Of a stretch of 64,000 bases of DNA, positions 58,001-64,000 are shown piece after piece; position 1 is the stretch's first letter, and each line of letters begins with the position of its first letter. The position numbers were made by a program, and so were the translations under genes. The notes below the pieces were generated by a model, which was given only the letters and a program-made list of their open reading frames with translations, did not search any database and was not told the DNA's origin. This DNA comes from Pontederia crassipes (lineage: Eukaryota; Streptophyta; Magnoliopsida; Commelinales; Pontederiaceae): assembly GCA_030549335.1 (NCBI GenBank), contig CM060198.1, positions 57,546,771 through 57,610,770 of the forward strand, given 5' to 3'.

Positions 58001-58838
58001 CACTAATTCCAGGAACGAAGGGGCGTGGTGGATGAATCCCGACCGCAATCATCGAAATCATGGGATTAAACCAGAGGAATCAGTAGAGCTAGCTTCGACT
58101 GGAGACAAGATGGCTGTGATTGTGGATGTAGGACGTAAAATGCCGCTACGATCCTTGCCACGGGATCCCCCTTTCTGAGATAAGTTTTTTTTAGGAGATG
58201 AACTAAGATAAGTTGAAGCTCAAAATACTAATAATCTCATAGATTCTAAGAAAAATTGCTCGATTCCCAAGACCCTCTTATCAGATATTATTTGTCTAAA
58301 CATCTCAACTTGACCCAACTAAGTGTAGTCAGAATTAGGGCACATTATTTTCTTGATTTTGGCTTTATTTTCTCAAGGTTTTACACGTTCAACATATCAA
58401 ATACATCACATACATTGTTCATTTGAAGACAAATTTTACATGTTCAAAGAAGGTAAACAGTGCATCAAGTTGAACACTATGTTGAGTCAGCAAGGTCTTT
58501 CATGGATGCAAAGGGGTAGTATGACACTTTGATATTCTATTGCATGTGGAATAACATCCATAGTCAAATGACACAATCATCAGTTGCACTATTGTGGAAC
58601 AATAAATGTAAAACATTATGCTCAGTTTCTTATTTTCCCATAAACAGAACGTCCAATTGCACCAAAGACTAACACTCAAAAGTGTATTTCAGCATTGTTC
58701 AAGTAAAAGAGCAAACCTGAATTGTTCCCATAAGTTCTTTGGCAGAAAGTTCAATAAGGTGTATTTTCTGTTTGATATCCTGTTATCACAGAAAGTTCCC
58801 TGGGATGATTTGTCATTGATGTAGACGAAACGTTTCAT
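35990..58838 (-). CDS. Phospholipid-transporting P4-ATPase (flippase), ALA2-like
   Basis: P4-ATPases flip phospholipids to the cytosolic leaflet using ATP. 24 exons, 5' to 3': 58838-58717, 56254-56041, 49107-48991, 47456-47364, 47295-47121, 46644-46478, 45198-45094, 44910-44813, 44718-44576, 43603-43507, 43402-43293, 43036-42872, 42387-42233, 42151-42071, 41974-41854, 41676-41570, 39880-39749, 38520-38367, 37690-37573, 37404-37231, 37057-37006, 36764-36637, 36533-36383, 36307-35990. They sum to 3297 bases, 1098 residues, intact and near the usual ~1100. Start is MKRFVYIND. Landmarks: actuator DGET (~156-159), phosphorylated Asp in DKTGTLT (~380), KGADE (~523), GDGGND (~750-755), then the C-terminal membrane helices. 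Identity to Arabidopsis ALA2 is evident by eye; this class normally works with an ALIS/CDC50 partner. Intron 5 has a GC donor (AG|GCAAGT). The introns hold most of the mobile DNA in the window. A non-coding first exon probably lies near 60200-60450. Confidence 0.95.
38561..38804. repeat. 72-bp duplicated intron segment
   Basis: A segment running from AATGCATTTTATGCACC to CACGCCAACTCAA in flippase intron 17 occurs at about 38564-38628 and again at about 38735-38804, practically identical. The second copy continues into TATTTTCATGTTGTATA, which also occurs at 38700-38716. Confidence 0.85.
38833..39097 (+). pseudogene. Captured exon of plastid chaperonin Cpn60 alpha (alpha2-like)
   Basis: A single open exon encodes residues of a GroEL-type apical domain: '[18 protein letters not shown]', '[20 protein letters not shown]', '[19 protein letters not shown]', '[10 protein letters not shown]'. 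This is the Cpn60 alpha pattern; 'LSVPLL' and 'CPGFGD' point to the alpha2-type subunit. It is preceded by an acceptor-like CAG and followed by a donor-like ACAG|GTTAAT, so it was copied from genomic or unspliced DNA rather than from mature mRNA. It lies antisense in flippase intron 17, and no other chaperonin exon is present. Confidence 0.88.
39156..39370 (+). mobile_element. Short non-autonomous RTE derivative with perfect 5' stem
   Basis: A 5' module (CTCCGCC start through GATCAACGAAT) is joined to a 3' module starting GAATAATATAC and ending in about five TTG units. The first seven bases CTCCGCC are perfectly complementary to GGCGGAG at 39196-39202. The bases directly before the element do not match those after it; instead a 17-bp match to the downstream flank (TGTTGTATAAAGAATAT, 39371-39387) is found at 38708-38724, as if the chaperonin exon and this element arrived as one insertion. 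Confidence 0.9.
40411..40500 (-). mobile_element. 5'-truncated RTE LINE 3' end (~90 bp)
   Basis: Minus-strand copy of the last ~65 bases of the LINE (ACTAATAGAGCGG...GGGATAAGGC) plus a long (GTT)n tail of about nine units. It lies in flippase intron 16. No clear target duplication was found. Confidence 0.85.
40910..41363 (-). mobile_element. TRIM retroelement in flippase intron 16
   Basis: A miniature LTR element with two ~80-bp terminal repeats, 40910-40990 and 41286-41363 (TGTTAAATTT...ATATTCTTAACA). On the minus strand the primer-binding site TGGTATGAGAGC (41274-41285) follows the 5' LTR and matches initiator-Met tRNA except for one base. A polypurine tract GTGAGGGGGAG precedes the 3' LTR. 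The 5-bp target duplication CATCC flanks it at 40905-40909 and 41364-41368. It has no coding capacity and contains the short RTE derivative at 41050-41204. Confidence 0.9.
41050..41204 (-). mobile_element. Short RTE derivative nested in the TRIM
   Basis: Minus-strand ends-only element; its 5' end is shortened by a few bases (it lacks CTCCGCC). The 5' and 3' modules join at GGATCAAG|TCGTATGATCC. It is flanked by the 13-bp duplication ACATGGACAAATA at 41037-41049 and 41205-41217. Confidence 0.92.
46025..46066. repeat. (AG)n microsatellite, about 20 units
   Basis: Uninterrupted AG dinucleotide run in flippase intron 6. A poly-T run at about 45899-45917 lies close by. Confidence 0.9.
46179..46211 (+). 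mobile_element. 33-bp RTE LINE stub with 18-bp target duplication
   Basis: Only the last ~33 bases of the LINE (CCCACCTAGTGGGATAAGGC plus the TTG tail) are present, between two copies of GTAAACTATCCATGATTT (46161-46178 and 46212-46229). This is an extreme 5' truncation in flippase intron 6. Confidence 0.93.
49343..51502 (+). mobile_element. Solo LTR of a Gypsy-type retrotransposon (probable)
   Basis: A 2.16-kb block in flippase intron 2 starts TGCATTTTATC, ends GCATCA, and lies between copies of TAACCTAATGCA (49331-49342 and 51503-51514). Inside are a TATA box followed by GGGACC (GCTATAAATAGGGACC, about 50524-50539) and, near the right end, a GTGCGCTTGC motif, both common in large plant Gypsy LTRs. 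No primer-binding site or protein remnant follows, which suits a solo LTR. The 12-bp flanking match is longer than the usual 5 bp, so the exact ends are provisional. Confidence 0.6.
52310..53158 (+). pseudogene. LINE apurinic endonuclease-like domain
   Basis: 282 codons with the exonuclease-endonuclease-phosphatase motifs: 'GSWNIGTL' (Asn), 'CLQETRW' (catalytic Glu), 'SAYAPQVG', '[11 protein letters not shown]' (Asp/Asn) and 'SQIDFFL' (Asp). The terminal His motif is '[12 protein letters not shown]', where active enzymes usually have SDH. The frame ends at a TGA after 'KIKW' that is not the element's natural end; the following sequence continues with further lesions. In intact copies this domain nicks the target DNA. 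Confidence 0.88.
53243..54786 (+). pseudogene. LINE reverse transcriptase domain, frameshifted
   Basis: Three successive frames (53243-53617, 53701-54138, 54135-54786) together cover a linker and the reverse transcriptase. Motifs seen: '[15 protein letters not shown]', '[17 protein letters not shown]', 'NYRGIKLM', '[13 protein letters not shown]', '[15 protein letters not shown]', '[16 protein letters not shown]', catalytic 'FADDIVLL', 'FKYLGSIV'. The frame changes at about 53600 and 54135 and is then cut at 54788 by the nested insert. Confidence 0.9.
54789..55063 (-). mobile_element. Nested 5'-truncated RTE copy, reversed, inside the LINE
   Basis: 275 bases, the last ~265 bases of the same LINE family in inverse orientation (CAACAACAAC at the left edge to GGAG at the right). 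The 8-bp duplication CCAATAAA lies at 54781-54788 and 55064-55071. The minus strand encodes '[20 protein letters not shown]' without a stop, while the host's own 3' end at 55085-55539 has stops, so the nested copy preserves a cleaner version of this region. Confidence 0.93.
56665..56835 (-). mobile_element. Short RTE derivative in flippase intron 1
   Basis: Minus-strand ends-only element. The 5' module is missing only the first few bases (it ends ...ACATAGG at the right) and joins the 3' module at GATCAACGAA|GCGTCGTATGATCC. (GTT)n tail at the left. No clear target duplication. Confidence 0.88.
57067..57111. repeat. (TTTA)n/(TTTC)n microsatellite
   Basis: Tetranucleotide run directly at the left edge of the mitochondrial-like insert. 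Confidence 0.8.
57294..57420 (+). rRNA. rrn18: Fragment of mitochondrial 18S rRNA (nuclear copy, non-functional)
   Basis: The sequence GAGAACAAAGTGGCGAACGG, then GGGAATCTGCCGAACAGTTC and GATGAGCCTGCGTAGTATTA, matches the 5' domain of plant mitochondrial small-subunit rRNA, including the GTTTGATGAGCC helix. It breaks off at GGTCAGGTAAA, where nad6 sequence begins. Only ~125 bases of a gene of about 1.9 kb are present. Confidence 0.88.
57421..57553 (-). pseudogene. nad6: Fragment of mitochondrial nad6 (nuclear copy)
   Basis: The minus strand encodes '[20 protein letters not shown]' and '[20 protein letters not shown]', matching the last transmembrane region of complex I subunit 6. The C-terminal tail and everything upstream are missing. 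It meets rRNA sequence on one side and Copia sequence on the other. Confidence 0.88.
57556..57668 (-). pseudogene. Copia RNase H fragment within the NUMT
   Basis: The minus strand reads '[20 protein letters not shown]' followed by LKNLL, the conserved Copia RNase H block. It abuts nad6 directly. Such fragments are known inside plant mitochondrial genomes, so the join may predate transfer to the nucleus. Confidence 0.8.
58190..58716. other. Flippase intron 1, remainder
   Basis: AT-rich intron sequence between the NUMT and coding exon 1. No repeat or gene recognised. Confidence 0.4.
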
Positions 58839-59421
58839 TGTGGTGACAACAGTCTAACTATATCATGCATCCCAGAGCCTCACACATAGAAAAGGTGAAC
58901 CCAGACATCTGGACATTAGGACATAATCATAAGAAACCTCATAGTTTAAGTTTTATCAAGAAAAGAAGTGATAGCACAATAGATTGAAGTGGAACATCTA
59001 GAATACATTCCTAAAAAAAAAGAGATGGTGGAAATAGATATTACATGCCATATAACCACCCACCTCCCGTTGAAATTAGAATTGTGCAAGGATTATAGAC
59101 ATTCCCAACATGTGCCAGGGAAAAAATACAGTCTCAATTTTCTGAAACTAAAAATCAATGTGGTTAGCTATCCTACGTAACTAGAGTTTGATTTCCAAAC
59201 ATGTTGTTTATTTACATAATTCTCATACTCAAGAGTTTCAGGCGCTAGGCAACTTGCACTCGCAACAATGTTATAATACCTCCCACAGAAACTTCTTATC
59301 AGCATGTCAATCAAGAGCTCTAGGTGGATACAAGTTCCTATTGTTAGTGAAGCACCATATCCGAAAGAGCATGAATCTTAGAGCTCCAATTTTTCTTTTG
59401 GCAAACATGGGCAATGGAACC

Positions 59422-59805
59422 TGTTGAGATATGATTTGTCTTTGCTTCAGGATTAGTATCCCAGATTTTCTGGAATAATATCCCAGATATTTTGAGATAA
59501 TATCCTTGATATTATGGGGTAATATTCTCCTTTCTTGTATTGCCTACCTTTATTATAAATAAGGAGGCACTAGTGTTTGGTGAATAACAAGTGAAAACAT
59601 ATTTTTCAACATAGGTCCGGAGTTCAAACTTCGTTAAGCTCTAATGAAAAAGTATTTTCTCCTTCACGTGTTGGGCTTGGGCTAGACCAAAAAGTTGTCG
59701 GCGGACCACACATGAAGGGGAGTGTTAAGAATATAAAATAAATGACGTTGTTTTTTCTAACGGCTTAAGCTTTTAGGAAAACTGGTCAGCTAATCAAATT
59801 TAACA
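59422..59805 (+). mobile_element. TRIM-type element with unlike terminal repeats
   Basis: The 5-bp duplication GAACC flanks the unit (59417-59421 and 59806-59810). The right LTR, 59723-59805 (TGTTAAGAATA...AAATTTAACA), and the internal sequence (GAGTTCAAACTTC...GGGCTTGGGCTAGACC, then AGGGGAG) match the TRIM at 40910. The left LTR, 59422-59611 (TGTTGAGATATG...TTTTTCAACA), is longer and different in sequence. The primer-binding site is partly lost (TAGGTCCGGAG). It is in the 5' transcribed or upstream region of the flippase gene. Confidence 0.75.
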
Positions 59806-60199
59806 GAACCTCTTCATGATGGATACATAATCGTACATGGTCTTGTCACTTTCTTTGTCATTCATAATTCAGGTTTTTCTTTTACCCAGATAAATAACAA
59901 ATATCCTTGAACGTTGAATTGAAACAGATGTGCACATAACATCAATTAATCAACAGGATGGGTACGCAAAAAATGCATAAATAGTGGCAGCTAGTAGTTC
60001 CTGGAATAACTAACATCGGACGTTACCAATTTTAATAATCAATCATCTTCTCTAAGATCCAAACAATAGAATCATTGGTATAAAATCCTGACTATATTGA
60101 CATATCATCAAAAGATACAAATTTCGAATCAAAAGGCAATTAGATCTTAGCCCAAAATTTGTACGACGATATAAAGATCTACCAAGAGAACAAAAAGGA

Positions 60200-60500
60200 G
60201 AAAAAAAATAGGGCATCAAAGAACGAGGATAACAACGGTTTCCCGATTCGCGTTCTTTTGGCTCCTAGGGTTTCTCTCACCGTAGACCGGCGATGGGATA
60301 CCTGGGGACTCGCCGGAGGAGGTGGTAGGAGGCGACGGGCATACGCAGCTCGATCGGTCTCCGGAGGCAGAGAAGACCGGAAGGTGGAATGCGGAATCCT
60401 ATTTCTAACGGTAGTAGGGGTCACGTCCGATTGCTTGCTCCGCCGGACCATCGTAACGATCCAAGCGGTCAGTGGACTTTTGTTGGGCCTCTAATGGGCT
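60200..60500 (-). promoter_or_regulatory. Probable non-coding first exon and promoter of the flippase gene
   Basis: A GC-richer island at 60236-60450 upstream of coding exon 1 fits a 5' UTR exon; the open frame across it has no domain. Just beyond it TGGGCC (60484-60489) and TGGGCT (60495-60500) form a site II-type pair as found in many plant housekeeping promoters. The exon boundary cannot be fixed without transcript data. Confidence 0.5.
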
Positions 60501-60552
60501 CTCTTTAGTTACGTAAATTAAATTATTAATAATTTAAAGAGTTTAAATACGC

Positions 60553-60626
60553 TGCCGTGAGGACGACGGCACCGCCGGCAGCCTTGATTTTCTCGGCGAT
60601 CTTGGCATTCACAACCACCGGCTGTT
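60553..60626 (-). pseudogene. C-terminal fragment of ribosomal protein uL15 (RPL27a)
   Basis: The minus strand reads 'PEQPVVVNAKIAEKIKAAGG' followed by AVVLTA, the end of cytosolic uL15/RPL27a, but with several residues of the usual 'KAKLVSKLAEKKIKAAGG' missing and the stop codon replaced by GCG TAT. Only this C-terminal tail is recognisable; the GC-rich DNA up to about 60790 may be more diverged sequence from the same source. It lies in the flippase promoter region. Confidence 0.6.
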
Positions 60627-60799
60627 CCGGCGGAAGCGAGATCGGGAGAGGGAGAGGAGAAACCTGTTCGCCGCCCCGGAGATCGTCGGCGAGCGGTGAG
60701 GTCGGGTCACTGGCGCCGATCGCAGTGGAGAGCGGCTACTTCTTTTGGGATATCGCAGGGGCATTGAGGATTCGGGGCGACGGGGCCTGAACCAGAAAG

Positions 60800-61714
60800 A
60801 GCAAAAAATAATTAAATAAAATAAATAAATAAGAAAAAAATAACAATAAAAAAATTGCATCCTAGCCGTCAATCGACGAAGGAGATCTGACGCTCTGGAT
60901 CCTTCGGAAATAGCCTACCACCAATCAGATTTAATTTAATATTATCCACTTTTGACTTTGATTTCTCTTTTTGTTAATGACCGAAATTAAATTGAAAATA
61001 AAGTAAAGTCATAGATTAGATAGAACTTTATCTAATTTAGGAATGTATTTAATGATGTGTCGTTTGTTTATCCAGATGATTATTCGTTTAAAAATGAACC
61101 GTAATAAATATAGTTTTTATTTTGTACAATTTAAAAGATATGTTCAGGAATCTTTTGAAATGATTTTTTTTTTCGCAAATATGATAAATCATAACGGCGC
61201 AAGTGATCTTCAAACGCCAACAAAAGAAAAAAGAATTCATTGTTGGGAAAAAGGAGCAGTTCACTAAATTGCGACCTATTATTTCAACTTTTATCAAACC
61301 TTGTATCAAGTTATCCTTAGGTTAAAAAAATTCTTGGAAAGGTTCTGCATTATACAGGGACCCATCTAAATTTTTTTTTTTAAAAAAAACTCTTAATAAA
61401 ACCCAGTCAACCAGAAAAAGTGAGCAAAGAAAATGATAAGAAAAGGTTGCATAACCGATAACTCTTGATTTGTGCACCATATAAATCCTTATGGAGGGTT
61501 ATCTAAATTATTCATATTACAAGAAGAGAAATAGATATATAATTTGCCATGTTAATAGGATTTCGGTATGACAAAAAAATTAAAAAATAATTACTACTAC
61601 TATCACCAACATATATTTTTTATGGTATCTCCAGCTCAAACCCCTCCAAATCCTTTGGAACATATCATCTACTAATCAAATAACACATCGAAGTACACTA
61701 GTCCTAAGTTTGTA
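60800..61714. other. Intergenic region between epimerase 3' end and flippase promoter
   Basis: AT-rich. The part next to 61715 should be the epimerase 3' UTR. No further gene recognised. Confidence 0.4.
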
Positions 61715-64000
61715 TCAGTAAATCGCCGCCATAGGAGGAGCATAGCCATTTCTGTTCGACATCTGCCATCTCCAGGCAATCTGAAGGCTTTCCAGAAGGT
61801 CTGTACGCTGCGCCGTCCAATTCAACTCGCGGTTGATCTTGGATGGATCACTGTAAACTTCAGCATAATCTCCAGGCCTGCGGCTAAAGTACTCTACTTT
61901 GATGTCAACTCCAGTTGCTTTTTTACATGCTTCCACAAACTCCTTCACTGATCTACCTGCTAACAGTAGAACAGATCTTAGATAAACAGAACCATTTCAT
62001 GAAGTTATCGAGTTTTGAACTAGCCAATTAAAAGCTTCTTGCAAGCCTTTGTTGAGGATATATGGATTGTAGTGTGAAAAAAATAAAGATAATAGAAGTG
62101 AATAATAAAGCATCTAAGAATTATAAGAAACAAACTGGAAGCTGAGATTTGACCTTTCCCAGTGCCGACATTGTATATTCCGACTTTATTTGGTTCTGCC
62201 TTGCTAAGAGCTTTCACATGAGCATCAACCAAATCAGTGACATCAATATAATCTCTCACACAAGTTCCATCAGCTGTTGCATAGTCAGTTCCTTTAACCT
62301 ATGGCAGATCCATAAAAGAAAATGTTAATGTGTGTCTCTAGCTACATCTTTTTTCTTCTCATTCCTGAAAGAAAATTCTGTCTGTTTAGATTAGGCTATT
62401 TATTTACAGTAGATAGAACTCTTAGACAACGATCAAACATTCAAGTGACCAATAGAATGACAGAATCCAAAAATATCAAACATGTCATGCGCCACCTGAT
62501 CAACATACCTTTAGACCCGGAATAACTCCTAGAGCTGCATCAAAGCATGCGCCTGAGATTCTGCCATGCTCCCTCAATTCAGGTTTAGGAGCTTCACCTA
62601 GCCTCCCCTCAGGATCAGATCCAATAACATTGAAATATCTGAAATAAGATATAGTTTGTTTGCAATCATCTGGTTCGGCGAGTTTAAGCAATAGCACAAC
62701 TACACAAAAAAACCCACCTCAAAATCATCACAGCCATGTCCGATCTTTTTGAAAAATCCAAAATGATGTCTTCTGCCATTTTCTTCGCCTTGCCATATGG
62801 GTTAATAGGAATCTGCAAGTATGTGTAAGAATTTTCAAGGAACATGAAACATTACATCATACCTAATTCTTAATGCATCATCACTATCCTTTGAAGAGGA
62901 CAAACTCAATTCTTGATGCTATCAAAAATAAATGACGCCATTTTTCGATGAACAAGAAAATAAAGGATGGCATAGATCTAACTATTTTCTATGGTATATA
63001 CCATAGGCAACTTTTATATTACCAAAAAATAAGGTCAAAATACGTTGAAAACGTGGGAGTATGCTTAACCAATAGATAGCTCACGTTCAAATATGGACAA
63101 AAAATATCAATGAAGAGGTTTCTTCCATCGCTTGGCTTATGTGCCGTGTTTTCTTGATGATTAATCTGGTTAAGACTAACCTGCGGTGTTTCTTCCGTGA
63201 TTGGCATTTTTTCAGGTTCTCCATATGTTGCACATGTGCTAGAGTAGATGAGTATTTTAACACCATGTGACGCCATCGATTCCAGCAGAGTCAATGTATT
63301 TAAAGTAATATTGTGGTAATACCTGCATGTGGGACATGAATAAGGAAAACTAAAAGTTAATCTTTCAGACTACATTTTTCAGCTATAAGACAGCATACAC
63401 ATGAATAGAGGAACGAAATAAGAGAAATGTGCCTCTAAACAAAATGTTAGAAGCTTGGATTTTATTTATGTAGGCAAGAATCCATCAACAAAATGTGTTC
63501 CCAACCAATCCTGAAAGTATGCTGAGATCAAATGTACAGAAAAAGCTGATGGGCAACCATCTGAACCAAGGTTTTATAACAAACCTTGGTGTCAGGACAT
63601 ATTTGGCAAGCAATCTACCGAACATATGAAATGCTAATTTTATTTGCCAATGAAAGTTGCAATATCTGAGGCAGACGACCGAATTTTGAACTATTTATAA
63701 TTCATATGCTTCCAAAAGTTTTAAGAGCTATCATTTCCATTGATATCACAATGGATGTAAAAGAAATGTAATCACAAACAGGGAAGCCCACCTCAAAGGT
63801 TCCAGCGTACTCTCACCCACATAGGCGACTGCTGCAAAGTGCATAACAGCATCAAATGCATTTTCTGCAAATATTCTATTAACCTGAATGCCAGTTAAAG
63901 AATTACAATTGCACATAAGTGAACATTTACTTTAAAAAGTAAATTTGATTCATTCAGAAACTTATAGTTGGATACAGCTTTTGCATCTCCAAGGTCAGCA
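61715..64000 (-). CDS. UDP-arabinose 4-epimerase-like protein (MUR4/UXE type), 3' part
   Basis: This family interconverts UDP-xylose and UDP-arabinose in the Golgi for cell-wall polysaccharides. Seven exons are seen, 5' to 3': >64000-63976, 63883-63792, 63322-63181, 62812-62718, 62638-62509, 62298-62154, 61956-61715. The gene continues past the window, so the N-terminal membrane anchor and most of the Rossmann GxxGxxG region are absent. Visible motifs: '[14 protein letters not shown]', the catalytic Ser/Thr region '[11 protein letters not shown]', YxxxK in '[12 protein letters not shown]', '[17 protein letters not shown]', '[16 protein letters not shown]' and '[14 protein letters not shown]'. 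The 'ARADLGD' to '[12 protein letters not shown]' order and C-terminal 'LQIAWRWQ' fit the plant UXE group better than UDP-glucose 4-epimerase. All junctions are GT-AG and in phase. Confidence 0.92.

Larger units (their letters stand above)
57112..58183. other. Mosaic nuclear insert of mitochondrial DNA (NUMT)
   Basis: About 1.07 kb in flippase intron 1 with distinctly higher GC than its surroundings. It contains a fragment of mitochondrial 18S rRNA joined directly to a fragment of mitochondrial nad6 in opposite orientation, followed by a Copia RNase H piece and then ~500 bases of non-coding sequence of mitochondrial character. The last part is assigned by composition and context only. Confidence 0.8.

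Noticed and set aside
59422-59611. Independent Copia solo LTR
   Set aside because: The bases directly flanking this block do not form a target duplication; GAACC matches only when the whole unit to 59805 is taken.
60179-60494. Overlapping frames on both strands near the flippase 5' end
   Set aside because: Fits a GC-rich 5' UTR exon better than a protein gene; neither product shows a domain.

Overview
This is plant nuclear DNA, probably from a monocot. The genes have many introns, the NOL9-like and ribose-5-phosphate isomerase-like genes begin with GC-rich alanine/proline-rich exons, and the surrounding DNA is AT-rich and full of retroelements. The species cannot be named from the sequence alone. 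I built gene models by joining exons at splice sites and checking that the total stays in frame.

Layout. 1-6000 is gene-poor and holds a 330-bp direct repeat and a truncated RTE LINE. 6261-7734 (+) is the tiny two-exon gene for ribosomal protein eL41. 10727-12409 (-) is an intronless P-class PPR protein. 15649-19953 (+) is a nine-exon plastid ribose-5-phosphate isomerase-like gene with a Copia remnant in intron 2. 20316-21043 is a long-inverted-repeat element with a very GC-rich core; a relative lies at 13865-14700. 22722-31009 (-) is a nine-exon polynucleotide 5'-kinase of the NOL9/GRC3 family. 35990-58838 (-) is a 24-exon P4-ATPase flippase of the ALA2 type, complete at 1098 codons. 61715 to the window end (-) is the 3' part of a UDP-arabinose 4-epimerase-like gene.

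The genes do not form one pathway. eL41 and the NOL9-like kinase both serve ribosome production and both carry telo-box motifs near their starts. The PPR protein and the isomerase-like protein are predicted to be plastid proteins. The flippase and the epimerase act in the endomembrane system.

The accessory DNA is the most interesting part. One RTE-type LINE family is present about ten times: a nearly full-length copy with a 20-bp target duplication (52090-55539), a reversed copy nested in it, a 33-bp stub, and five short elements made only of the LINE's two ends. The two ends carry complementary 10-mers that flank the junction in every short copy, and the 5' module can be drawn in the strand order of an HDV-like ribozyme. 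The flippase introns also hold a captured plastid chaperonin exon, a TRIM element, a solo LTR with an unusual motif array, and a mosaic piece of mitochondrial DNA.
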